Source: CAVVEQ01 sp963747315
GTDB lineage: Bacteria > Chloroflexota > Anaerolineae > Anaerolineales > Anaerolineaceae
Reading direction: 5' to 3'
DNA length: 64,000 bases
Assembly: GCA_963747315.1 (NCBI GenBank)
Contig: CAVVEQ010000007.1
Coordinates: 1-64,000 of the forward strand
This document shows positions 49,252 to 58,093 of this stretch, piece after piece (the first letter of the stretch is position 1; each line of letters opens with the position of its first letter). Under the pieces are notes generated by a model that worked only from the letters and a program-made list of their open reading frames with translations, was not told the DNA's origin and did not search any database. The translations under genes were made by a program, and so were the position numbers.

Positions 49252-50753
49252 CCGACATTTACTTCGTAGACTTTGTTTGGTAAATAAGGTAAGTTAGAAT
49301 GAAAGTAATTATTAAAGATAAATCTAAAAGTATTGATTGGAGTGATGTTTTCGGGAGGACGATTGGAAATATTAGGAAGAAAAAAGGCATTAAATATCTG
49401 GTTTGGTTTTTGTACTAAACCGGAAATTTCATTCTTATTCCCGTGGTCTGATTGTAAGATAATTATTGGTTGTTCCGGTGATGAAATTAAACGCCTTACA
49501 GATAGGTATAAGTTTGTTATTTAAATATTCCAATTGGTAAATGTAACCTTCGATGAATTTATCATTTGTAATTGGTCTTTGACGATATTCTCACCCTAAA
49601 ACCTCCCCATCTGGGAAAATTAAAATGGCTCATGAGTGACGGTTAATGTGCATAGATAAATTTATTTCCAGGGTAGTGAGAAATCAGGGTAATGAGTCAA
49701 GAATATAATTATCCTGAATCGGTTTTATATTGAATTTATCTTTTTTCCCCTTATTGAAAATCTGCAGGATCTCTGGGAAATGTTGGGTCAATGGCTTCAA
49801 GTAGGTTGAATTTATAAACAATTCTTCGAACGGGGAGAGTTTTTTCGTAAGGATATTCTCCCTGTTGCTATGAAAATTATTATCGATATTTTTCCAATTT
49901 AGAAAAGGATATATCTCGTTATGGAATGAATAACTAATATAACCTGCATTTTTTAAGGACCTGAAAACTAGGTTATTTGTTAGTAGATTGTTTAATTTTG
50001 ATATGTAATTAGATTTTGCTTCCAATGGAAAGAAATTCTCAATATAATCAAGGTTTAGTTCTGATCCTAACGATAATCTGGTTAGGTTATAATTACTCAA
50101 ACTACAGTCTGTAACAACAAACCCCATTTCTTCCAATTCCGAAATAAAACCAGAATTATCGTAACCGAAATAATCGTGCAACACATCTTCCCTGTTGTAT
50201 CCATCTAAAACAATAAAGTATATATCACGGAAATCCGAATCCTGAGGGATGGCTAAAATATCCCCGTTTTCTTCACCCTGAATAATACTTTCATTTCATT
50301 CAGGTAATTTTCATAATAATATCTCCCTATCTGAAAAAGCGGAAAAATCAAAATTGCGATGGAAATAACATTCACCAGTGGGAATATCGAAACCAACTCT
50401 CTTTTTCTTTGAATTAAAATGATAAACACAATTATGAAAATTACTGCAAAAAAGAATGTGAGGATACTATTTCTGGAGAGGTTCATCCCGTAAGGCTCAT
50501 ATTCTTCTATTAAAGCAAAGGTGTGACCGTAAAAAAAGAAGATGAACAACAATAATGCCGAGGTTAAGCTTGCTAAACTTAAATCCTGAGTGACGAGATA
50601 AAGGAAGGAAAATATTAGAATAGCAAGAAGGATTGAAAATATAATCGGCCTAATCAGGTTGTCGATTGTGGTCTGATTAGTATTTTGTCCCATCAATGAT
50701 ATAGCTGGAAAGCATGCAAAAAATGGAATAAATAACGGGGATTTTTTAAACAT
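49248..50753 (-). pseudogene. Sulfatase/alkaline-phosphatase superfamily membrane enzyme, frameshifted
   Basis: The ~500-residue reconstruction starts MFKKSPLFIPFFA with four to five helices (50753-50290). After a shift near 50280 comes FRDIYFIVLDGYNREDVLHD and YFGYDNSGFISELEEMGF, the family's first metal motif (V-L-D-G-Y), then NLTRLSLGSELNLDYI with the nucleophile-region Thr. After 49684 the frame changes again (FAHINRH, FPDGEVL) and the end holds PIIILQSDHGNKNEISG, the D-H-G metal motif, with stop at 49248. LTA-synthase-like or phosphoglycerol transferase-like enzymes have this layout. It may decorate the surface glycan. It lies between the methyltransferase-GT2 gene and copy F, with an ATGA overlap to the latter. 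No separate gene is supported on the plus strand at 49333-49524. Confidence 0.75.
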
Positions 50754-50772
50754 CTACACTCTATAGAACTTA

Positions 50773-52203
50773 TTACACAAACTTGACCTTCCCCATCGCG
50801 AAAAAGACCATCTTGAGCAGCATCCAGCCGTGTTTCCAGCGCTGGATGTTCGTCGTCCCATATACTCTTTCCTGGTAACGGATGGGCAGGTCCACGATCT
50901 TCAACCCCAGTTTATCTGCGCCTAGCAGCAGGTCGTAATCTCCAAACGGATCGAATTCCCCGAAATAGGCGCGGTTGGCGGCGATCCTTTCATAATCGGT
51001 TTTCCAGAGCACCTTCGTGCCGCAGAGCGTATCCTTAACCGGCTGCCCGAGCGCCCAGCGGAAGACCAGGCTGAAGGCTTTGTTGCCCAGCAGGTTTAAC
51101 GGGCGCATGGCACCGCCTTCCATCGGGTAGACCAGCCGCACGCCATTGATGAAATCTCCCTTCCCGCTCGCGATGGCTTCGTAAAAAGCCGGCAGGTCCT
51201 CCGGGGCTACTGTCAGATCGGCGTCCAGGATCATCAGGATATCGCCGGACGCAGCCTGGAAACCCGTTCGGACGGCATCTCCCTTCCCCGTTCCGGTTTG
51301 CCGGAGAAGCTTCGCCTTACACCCCGGGTTCGCTGAAATTGCTTTTTCGATCACATCGTACGTCTCGTCTTTAGAATGCCCCTCCACAAATACCAGTTCA
51401 GTTCCGCCGCCCATCTCCGGTACCCTGCGGAAGATCTCCGGGATGTTGCCGGCTTCGTTCCGGGCGGGGACGACCACAGTTACCTTCGGTCTGCGCTTCT
51501 GCGAGGAAGGTAGGGCGAGAGGACGCGCCATGATGATGTTGGTGAGCGCGAAGTAGTGAAAAGGCCAGATCTTGACCAGGAATTTGTTAAAGAACGGGTT
51601 GAGCACCGGGATTGGCAGCGGGAAGAGGATCTCGTGCCAGTGACGCAGGAACTCGAATCCCTCCAGGAAAAGAAGATTGCGGATATCATCCGGGGTCAGC
51701 CAGTTTTGCGGCAGGTTGGGCTTGGATAATCCCAGGGTTGAAGCCAGGGTCAGGAGTGGAGACCACATCCTGCTGTAGAAATTGATCAGGATGCGGGTCC
51801 TGGGGTTGCTAACTGCGCGGATCTTCCCAAACACCTGCTGAACGTTCCACAGGTCATTGACCAGGTCGGAGAGGATGATGTAATCAAAAGTACCCTCCAG
51901 ATCAAGCTGGTGGGCGTCCATTTCGAGAAATTCCAATTCGGGATGGCGTTTCCTGGCGAGCGCGATCATTTCCGGGCTGAAGTCAATCCCCACACCCCGG
52001 AGGGATTCATCGCCGCCAGCAGATCGCCACCTCCGCAGCCTATATCCAAAACCCGCGAATCCTTCTGGTATGAGAAAGCGAAAGAATTCCGCCAACCGAC
52101 GGTGATAAGCTTTCCCGGCTGACCAACGCTGGTTTTCCCGGGCGATCTTATCCCAGTGCTCCGCCCTCTGACGGGTGTACGATACCTGTTTGCTCCCCGT
52201 CAC
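50773..52203 (-). CDS. Fused SAM methyltransferase and GT2 glycosyltransferase
   Basis: Residues ~1-230 are a class I methyltransferase, residues ~240-476 a GT2 domain: KVTVVVPARNEAGNIPEIF, ELVFVEGHSKDET, GTGKGDAVRTGFQAA, ILMILDADLTVAPEDL (DxD) and DTLCGTKVLWKTDY. The GT2 part resembles polyprenyl-phosphate glucose or mannose synthases. In the methyltransferase, motif I is hidden by two compensating frameshifts (near 52065 and near 51998): the other frame gives SRVLDIGCGGGDLLAAMNPS, a perfect SAM loop, then GVGIDFSPEMI. So the displayed protein is wrong over ~23 residues. GTG start at 52203 overlaps the stop of plsC (GTGA). Confidence 0.9.
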   Translation of the reverse strand: MTGSKQVSYTRQRAEHWDKIARENQRWSAGKAYHRRLAEFFRFLIPEGFAGFGYRLRRWRSAGGDESLRGVGIDFSPEMIALARKRHPELEFLEMDAHQLDLEGTFDYIILSDLVNDLWNVQQVFGKIRAVSNPRTRILINFYSRMWSPLLTLASTLGLSKPNLPQNWLTPDDIRNLLFLEGFEFLRHWHEILFPLPIPVLNPFFNKFLVKIWPFHYFALTNIIMARPLALPSSQKRRPKVTVVVPARNEAGNIPEIFRRVPEMGGGTELVFVEGHSKDETYDVIEKAISANPGCKAKLLRQTGTGKGDAVRTGFQAASGDILMILDADLTVAPEDLPAFYEAIASGKGDFINGVRLVYPMEGGAMRPLNLLGNKAFSLVFRWALGQPVKDTLCGTKVLWKTDYERIAANRAYFGEFDPFGDYDLLLGADKLGLKIVDLPIRYQERVYGTTNIQRWKHGWMLLKMVFFAMGKVKFV

Positions 52204-52876
52204 GCCTTTTCCAATCCCGCTTCTTCCAGCTCCCTCACCCTCGGATGCCCCCTATACACCCCGCGGTACTCCTCCGGCAGCAGCACTGCGATGCGGCACA
52301 TCACTTCATCTGTCCAGCGCTGCATTTCTTCCTCGCGATTTTCCCGCCCTATTTCCGGGATGGTGAAAGCCGGGCCAAAGGTGGCTTTCATTTTTGGTTT
52401 TCGGAAGCGGACCAGTTCGTGCACCCCCGTCGCTGTGCCCGTGATTGCCACCGGGACGATCGGTGCCCCGCTGCGCAGCGCGAGGAAAATGATCCCGGAT
52501 TTTCCCGGCAGTAACCCGCCGGTGGTGCTGCGGGTACCCTCGGGTGATATCCCCAGCGCATTCCCCTGCTTCAAAAAATCAATTGCTGCCCGGATGGCTG
52601 TGAAATCGGCGATATCCCGGTCGATCCAGATCGCCTCCCCCATCCAGGCTAGCGGGGCGATGAGTAAGTTTTTCTTATACTTGGTTGTGATCACGCAGGT
52701 AATTTCCGGTCTGGCAGGGATATCAAAAAGCACCGGAATATCGAGCCGGCTGAGGTGATTGGTGGCGATGAGCACCCCACCCGAAGCCGGGATGTTTCCA
52801 GCCCTTCAAAGGTGGTGTGCGTGATGGTTTTCAGCAGAAAATGCACAACACTGCGCAGGATTTGCCGCTTGCCCAT
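52200..52876 (-). CDS. 1-acyl-sn-glycerol-3-phosphate acyltransferase (PlsC-like), one frameshift
   Basis: LPLAT-family enzyme of phospholipid synthesis. ATG 52876 (MGKRQILRSVVHFLLK) starts in one frame; a missing A near 52795-52798 shifts LEN into IPASGGVLIATNHLSRLD, which carries the catalytic N-H-x(4)-D motif. FLKQGNALGISPEGTRS (E-G-T-R glycerophosphate site) and GAPIVPVAITG follow. About 225 residues, normal for the family. Downstream overlap with the methyltransferase-GT2 gene suggests joint expression, perhaps for a glycolipid. Confidence 0.88.
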
Positions 52877-52941
52877 GTCTTTCCTAGCCTCCAATTGTTC
52901 GATCTTCCTTGAGTATATCAAACTTGAATCGTTGCGCTTCG

Positions 52942-52976
52942 AAAAAATGCGTGCTTGAGTTACCTCAAGCACGCAT
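52942..52976 (-). terminator. Strong intrinsic terminator after the selenoprotein gene
   Basis: A perfect 13-bp stem (52947-52959 with 52964-52976, arm ATGCGTGCTTGAG) with loop of 4, followed on the minus strand by T6. It ends the R3H-tmk-selenoprotein unit and insulates plsC. Confidence 0.92.
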
Positions 52977-53009
52977 GTCGGTTCTTACCGGGTTTGTTTG
53001 CCGTCGGGA

Positions 53010-54596
53010 TCAGTTTTCCTGGATGGTTACGGATAGGATCTTGTCGGGATCGGGGAGCTCGCCTCCCTGAGCCGGGTCACGCTTTTGGAGCGCATTAACG
53101 ATTTCCATACCCGATAGTACCCTGCCGAATACGGTGTAATTTCCGTCGAGGTTGGGCTGTGGAGCCATGGTGATGAAAAATTGGGAGCCATTCGTTCCTG
53201 CACCGGAATTAGCCATCCCCACCACGCCCTCGGCGTCGAATTTCAGTTCGGAATTGATCTCATTCCCGAATTCATACCCGGGTCCGCCAAGCCCCGTGCC
53301 GGTGGGGTCGCCCGTCTGAGCCACAAATCCTTCCAGCACGCGGTGGAAGGCAACGTTATCGAACCAGCCCTTGCCAGCCAGGTAGACGAAGCTGTTGACG
53401 GTGAGAGGCGCCTGTTCGGCGAAAAGCTCCAGCACGATATCGCCCTTGGTGGTTGCGATGGTGGCAGTATAACTTTTGGAAGGGTCAATCACCATCGGCG
53501 GGCATTCCTCGAATTGAGCCTGTTCCAGTTTCCACATATTCAGGATCGCGTCCAGGTTCTCGGAAGAGAGCCCGATGGCATCGGCCTGGTCCACATTCAC
53601 TGCGAAGATCAGTTTGCCATCCATCTCGATGAAAACGGAAGGCGTGGCGTTCACACCGGCGGCTTGCGCTGCGGCGCGGGCTTCGGCAACCTTTTTCAGA
53701 ACAGCCTCGCTCTTGAGGTCTGCAGTGAACTGATCGACATCCAGGCCGATCTCCTCCGCTTTGGTGGTGATCCATTTTTCGAAGTCTTCCGGGTTCATCT
53801 GAGCCCAGGTCTGCCAATCGGCACTGTTGAACATCACATCATACATCTCCCAGAACTTGCCCTGCAGGGCTGCAGCTTCCGCTGCCTGGGTGGAGATGTC
53901 AGATTTATCGTGATTGAGAGGAAAGTGGCGGTAGACAAAACGGACGTCTTCTGGGTTGTTTCGGGAGAATTGCTCCAACACGGGAGCAAGCTGAGCGCAG
54001 TACGGTCAGGTAAAGTCGGAATATTCGTAGATCGTCATCCGCGCATCTTCGGGTCCCTTTACGTAATCTGCGGACCCGACGGCTGCGTATTTCTTCCACT
54101 CGTCACTTTTCTCGGGTGGGAAGATGGATTCGGTCACCCGGCACTCACCTGGATTAACGCCGACAATATTTGGCGCGGCGGTGTCAGCGGAGGACGCTTC
54201 GGTACTGACCGCGGCAATGGGTTCGGTGGTTTCACCGGTATTTTTGTCGCCAAGAGGCAGAAATCTACCCAGCAGCCCGGCACCAATCATAAGAAGAACA
54301 ACGACAACCCCGCCTAGAACATACAGCCAGGTGCGGTTCTTCGGTTTTTGAGGCTGCTCAACTGCAGGTTCCGCTGCGATCGCAGTTGAGCGATCGTAAT
54401 CCGCCCTCCGGGTAGGGTCGGAGAGAACCTGGTAGGCTTCTTCAATGGCCGCAAAATCCTTTTCAGCCTTTTTCTTCTGCGCCGGATCTTCGAACTTTTC
54501 CGGGTGGAAGGCCTGGGTGAGGAATTTATATCTTTCCTCGATTGCTTTCTTACTCGCGTTTTTTGGCACACCAATAATATCGTAATAATCTTTCAT
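53010..54596 (-). CDS. Predicted selenoprotein: J domain - TM - DsbA-like thioredoxin (Sec-Pro-Tyr-Cys) - cyclophilin
   Basis: One 528-codon frame contains a single in-frame TGA (codon 197, 54008-54006). Residues 1-70 are a J domain (DYYDIIGVPKNASKKAIEERY, AYQVLSDPTRRADYD) with HPE in place of HPD. Residues 89-112 form a membrane helix, ~165-345 a DsbA/DsbG-type thioredoxin domain (MTIYEYSDFT-Sec-PYCAQLAPVLEQF, FVYRHFPLN, GVNATPSVFIEMDG with the cis-Pro loop), and ~355-528 a cyclophilin (GDIVLELFAEQAPLTVNSF, FHRVLEGFVAQTGDP, GTNGSQFFIT). The frame is open on both sides of TGA, and a SECIS-like hairpin follows. Predicted role: membrane-anchored extracytoplasmic disulfide chemistry and proline isomerisation, with a cytoplasmic J domain. 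A TGC-to-TGA error is the alternative. Operon with tmk. Confidence 0.87.
53970..54008 (-). promoter_or_regulatory. Bacterial SECIS element with UGA (Sec) codon
   Basis: On the minus strand UGA (54008-54006) is followed by 16 nt, then the stem UUGCUCC/GGAGCAA (53989-53983 with 53976-53970) and the 6-nt loop CGUGUU. Spacing, stem length, small loop and a G in the second loop position all agree with the known bacterial SECIS consensus recognised by SelB. The hairpin lies inside the coding region, as in fdhF. Confidence 0.8.
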
Positions 54597-54610
54597 GTAT
54601 TTACCTTTCG

Positions 54611-55231
54611 TTAAAATGAGAGCAGCCTGGCATCGACTGCTTCAAGAATCTGCGATTGTACCACAGCACCTGGTTGGCTGGCATCGATCACCACCCAACG
54701 TTCGGGTTCGGCAGCTGCGAGTTCCAGGTATCCAGTCCGCACCCGCTGGTGCAGCTCAATCTGGTAATCGTCCATGCGGTTCCACTCGCCTCCACCGCTT
54801 TTTCGGCGATTCAATCCTTCCGCGGCGTCGATATCCAGCAGCAGGGTCAGGTCCGGCACAAGTCCCCCGGTGGCAAAAGCCAGCACCTGCCTTAGCTGCC
54901 CCAGGTTGTTGCCGTGCCCATATCCCTGGTAGGCCAGGGTGGAATCGGCATACCGGTCGGAGATGACGATCTCACCTTTTTCCAGGCGGGGTCGGATCAC
55001 CTCGGCCACCAGCTGGGCGCGGGCGGAGCAGAAGAGCAGCGTTTCGGTGCTTGGATGCATGCCCTTGTTACGCATGTTCATCAGGATCTCGCGCACCTGG
55101 TCCCCGATCTCTGTGCCGCCTGGCTCGCGGGTGGTAAAGACGGTGTACCCCCGCGCGCGCAGATGATCAGCCAGGGGTTGCATCTGGCTGGTCTTTCCGC
55201 TTCCGTCGGGTCCTTCCAGTGTGATAAACAT
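54611..55231 (-). CDS. tmk: Thymidylate kinase
   Basis: Tmk phosphorylates dTMP to dTDP with ATP. The 206-residue protein (ATG 55231, MFITLEGPDGSGKTSQMQPL) shows the P loop, TREPGGTEIGDQVREIL, the DR motif VISDRYADSTLAYQG, and LDIDAAEGLNRRK in the lid region. The lid lacks the R-rich type of E. coli. The start at 55231 is preferred over 55240. It is 33-42 bp after the R3H ATPase and 15 bp before the J-domain fusion gene. Confidence 0.96.
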   Translation of the reverse strand: MFITLEGPDGSGKTSQMQPLADHLRARGYTVFTTREPGGTEIGDQVREILMNMRNKGMHPSTETLLFCSARAQLVAEVIRPRLEKGEIVISDRYADSTLAYQGYGHGNNLGQLRQVLAFATGGLVPDLTLLLDIDAAEGLNRRKSGGGEWNRMDDYQIELHQRVRTGYLELAAAEPERWVVIDASQPGAVVQSQILEAVDARLLSF

Positions 55232-55272
55232 ACAAATCACCCAATCAACTTTTCAAACACTCAACAATTTCC

Positions 55273-56880
55273 TTAATCCTTGAAAATCCGTACCCGCCGG
55301 TTCGGGTCTTTGCCGTAGGAGTGCGAGACAAGCTCCGCCTGGCGGGCCAGGTCGTGCTGCAGGCGGCGGATGGAGGGCGAGGCGGGGGGCAGGTCCACAA
55401 AACGCTGGCCGTTGAGCACCGCCTGGATGGCAGCCTGGGTTTGCTCGGCTGCGGACTCATAATCGCCATTCACGGCTGCGCCGGATGGCAGGTTAAAGAG
55501 TTCACCCAGTGCCTGTTCCATCTGGGTGACGGTGTTGGCACGCAGTACGTAGATGGTCACCCCTCGCGCTTCAGCTTCCAGGATCACCTGCTGGCGGTTG
55601 CGGTAGTAGGTGCGCAAAGTGATGAGCACCTCGGCATCGCCGGCTTCGCGGGTGATGATGGCCGGCACCCCCATGCGTTTGGCGGCCTGCAGCAGGCGGT
55701 TGCGCGCCACGCCGTAGGGGTAGATGCGGATCTCCGGAAGGGTGATCACCTCGGCCGGGTATTGCTCGCCGTTGGTCACCTCCTCGCGGCGGCGGGTTCC
55801 GCGGACGGGGGTAAGAGGGGCACCCTCCACCCCAAAAGTGCGGCGCTGACCCTGCACGGTCTGACGCTGGACGGGAGGCGTGGAGGTTTTTTCGGTGTGG
55901 ATGCCGCCATCCGCATCGCGCGAACGGATCTCGGGGTGCAGTGGGTAGCCACGCACCAGTTCATCCACCGCCTCAGCCACATCGGGGTGGACAACCAGCC
56001 GGTCGCGCTCCTGGATCTCCACAAGCACGTCGAAGGTGGGAGGGGCGCGGCGCTCGAGCACGGTCTTCTGCGTGCCTCGGCGGCGGGCTTCTTCATCTGA
56101 GAGGGTTACGGATTCGATTCCGCCGATCAGGTCGGAAAGGGTTGGGTTGAGCAGCAGGTTTTCAAGCGTGCGCCCGTGGGCGGTGGCAACCAGCTGCACG
56201 CCGCGCTCTGCGATGGTACGCGCTGCCAGGGCTTCCAGCTCGCGCCCGATCTCATCGATGACGATCACCTCGGGGTTGTGGTTCTCCACAGCCTCGATCA
56301 TGACCTCGTGCTGCAGGGTGGGCAGGCGCACCTGCATGCGCCGGGCGCGCCCGACCGCCGGGTGGGGCACATCGCCATCCCCGCCGATCTCGTTGGAGGT
56401 ATCCACAATGACCACGCGCTTGGATTCAGCCAGGATGCGGGCGGATTCGCGCAGCATGGTGGTCTTGCCGATGCCGGGTTTACCCAGCAGCAGCAGGCTC
56501 TTGCCGGATTCGACCAGGTCCTGGATGATATCGATGGTGCCGTAGACCGCGCGCCCCACGCGGCAGGTGAGCCCCACGATATGCCCGCGCCTGTTACGGA
56601 TGGCGGAGATGCGGTGAAGGGTGCGCTCCAGCCCGGCGCGGTTATCGGCGTCAAAATCCCCGATGCGCGAGACGACATAATCGATTTCCGCGCGGGTGAT
56701 ATCCATTTCGGAAAGCGGCACCTCGCCATTAACAAAGAGCGCCACAGGCACCCGCCCGAGATCCAGGATGATCTCCAGGAGGTTATCGGAATTATCGGCT
56801 CGGTTAACAGCGTCGGCGATCGCGGGTGGGAGCACCCCCAGCAGCGCCTGCAGGTCATCGGTGATTCGTTTTTGGGTCAT
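55273..56880 (-). CDS. AAA ATPase with R3H domain (SpoIIIAA/Ycf45-like)
   Basis: The 535-residue protein begins with a SpoIIIAA-like region (residues ~1-110), then the ATPase: LLLLGKPGIGKTTMLRESARIL (Walker A), VVIVDTSNEIGGDG, PEVIVIDEIGRELEALAARTI (Walker B) and VQLVATAHGRTLENLL. A proline-rich linker (residues ~330-370) leads to a basic region (IRIYPYGVARNRLLQAAKRM) and a C-terminal R3H domain (R-x-x-x-H: IRRLQHDLARQAELVSHSYG). Such proteins are widespread in cyanobacteria, Chloroflexota and firmicutes; the R3H domain binds single-stranded nucleic acid. Role unknown. It heads the unit with tmk. Confidence 0.92.
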   Translation of the reverse strand: MTQKRITDDLQALLGVLPPAIADAVNRADNSDNLLEIILDLGRVPVALFVNGEVPLSEMDITRAEIDYVVSRIGDFDADNRAGLERTLHRISAIRNRRGHIVGLTCRVGRAVYGTIDIIQDLVESGKSLLLLGKPGIGKTTMLRESARILAESKRVVIVDTSNEIGGDGDVPHPAVGRARRMQVRLPTLQHEVMIEAVENHNPEVIVIDEIGRELEALAARTIAERGVQLVATAHGRTLENLLLNPTLSDLIGGIESVTLSDEEARRRGTQKTVLERRAPPTFDVLVEIQERDRLVVHPDVAEAVDELVRGYPLHPEIRSRDADGGIHTEKTSTPPVQRQTVQGQRRTFGVEGAPLTPVRGTRRREEVTNGEQYPAEVITLPEIRIYPYGVARNRLLQAAKRMGVPAIITREAGDAEVLITLRTYYRNRQQVILEAEARGVTIYVLRANTVTQMEQALGELFNLPSGAAVNGDYESAAEQTQAAIQAVLNGQRFVDLPPASPSIRRLQHDLARQAELVSHSYGKDPNRRVRIFKD

Positions 56881-57085
56881 GGACTAGATTTTACCTGAAA
56901 TCACAACAGGTCGGGGTGCATGCTCATCTATGTTTCATGAGCCGGGGTAGTCTGCACCAGGAAGTCCGCTCTGGTGAAGCAATTAAAATAGATCCGGGGA
57001 AAAGCTTGAAATTCTCTTCAAACGGCATAAGATAGAAGGTATCCGGCCGAAAGGCCACTTCGGGGTCTGTACCCGGGGGTTTCCC

Positions 57086-57904
57086 ATGAACCGCAAAACG
57101 GTGGACCTGTTGTGCTGCCCGCATTGCCGGGCGGAGTTGTTACTTTATTCCAAAGAGGCAGATGATAATTTAGATTGGGGGGAATTGAGATGCCGGGACT
57201 GCGGGCGCAACTATCCCATTATCGAAGGAATACCGCAGTTCATCCGGGTTGAGGAGTTGACCGGCTTGAACCGCCGCTTTTCGCACCTCTATGATATCTT
57301 CTCCGCGGTATATTTGCCCTGGTCGCGGGCGGCATTCGCCTTCCTTGGAGGGGAGAAACGCCTGCGTCGCGGGCTGTTGGAACGCATGGACCTGCACGGG
57401 GGCAAGGTGCTGGAGGTATCCATCGGACCAGGACCAAATCTGCCCTATCTCTACGAGACCGGTAGGGTGGAGATGGTTTACGGGTTGGATATCTCCCCCG
57501 GCCAATTGAAGCGCTGCCAGGCGTTTGCCAGGAAAGGCGGTTGGGAGGTGGAGCTATTCCTGGGCACAGCCGAGCAATTGCCCTTCCGGGACGAAGTGTT
57601 TGATACCGTGTTCCATGTGGGCGGGATCAACTTTTTCAACGATAAACAGGCGGCGGTGAATGAAATGATTCGCGCGGCGAAGGGTGGGACGCGGCTGCTT
57701 ATCGGCGATGAGAACGAAAAGGGTGCTAGGTTCTACGAGGGTACCCTGCCCGGATTTTCCAGTTCGTTCAAAGACGGCCGCTCTTCGGTGGTCGCCCCGG
57801 TGGAACTTATCCCCGCAGATATGGAAGACTTGAAAGTGGAATCAATGTGGAAGGGGTATTTTTATTCGATCAGCTTTACCAAGCCAGAGAAGCAATCGGG
57901 TTGA
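57086..57904 (+). CDS. SAM methyltransferase with N-terminal Trm112-like zinc segment
   Basis: Residues 10-55 hold CCPHCRAELLLYS and LRCRDCGRNYPIIEGIPQF, a Trm112p-like zinc knuckle (four Cys). Residues ~100-272 are a class I methyltransferase: GKVLEVSIGPGPNLPYLYE (motif I, slightly changed to E-V-S-I-G), VYGLDISPGQLKRCQ, EQLPFRDEVFDTVFHVGG and MIRAAKGGTRLLIGDE. Such fused proteins are common in Chloroflexota and often methylate quinones, lipids or small molecules. The gene stands alone, divergent to the R3H ATPase gene. The 205-bp gap between them is presumably a double promoter region, with no clear elements. Confidence 0.88.
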   Translation: MNRKTVDLLCCPHCRAELLLYSKEADDNLDWGELRCRDCGRNYPIIEGIPQFIRVEELTGLNRRFSHLYDIFSAVYLPWSRAAFAFLGGEKRLRRGLLERMDLHGGKVLEVSIGPGPNLPYLYETGRVEMVYGLDISPGQLKRCQAFARKGGWEVELFLGTAEQLPFRDEVFDTVFHVGGINFFNDKQAAVNEMIRAAKGGTRLLIGDENEKGARFYEGTLPGFSSSFKDGRSSVVAPVELIPADMEDLKVESMWKGYFYSISFTKPEKQSG

Positions 57905-58093
57905 AACCATAAAAATCAATCAACCTATATCATCGCAAGCTGTCAGAGGCAGCATGGCAGAGGAAGCTCCCTTCTGAATTATGCGATTTCCTCGGGAGAG
58001 CAAACGCTTCGTGAATAATTAATTGGAGAGAATCAGCATGCCTACCGCACAGCAGGGATGCAGAAGTATATATATTGGTTAGATTTTGATGGA

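Noticed and set aside
49333..49524. Small plus-strand ORF in the AT-rich gap
   Set aside because: The minus strand here encodes the conserved C-terminal part of the sulfatase-like enzyme.
23897..52876. Glycan locus as a mobile element or prophage
   Set aside because: No integrase, transposase, tRNA attachment site or phage structural gene was found in or next to it.
55321..56898. Plus-strand ORFs opposite the R3H ATPase
   Set aside because: Shadows of a well-supported gene.
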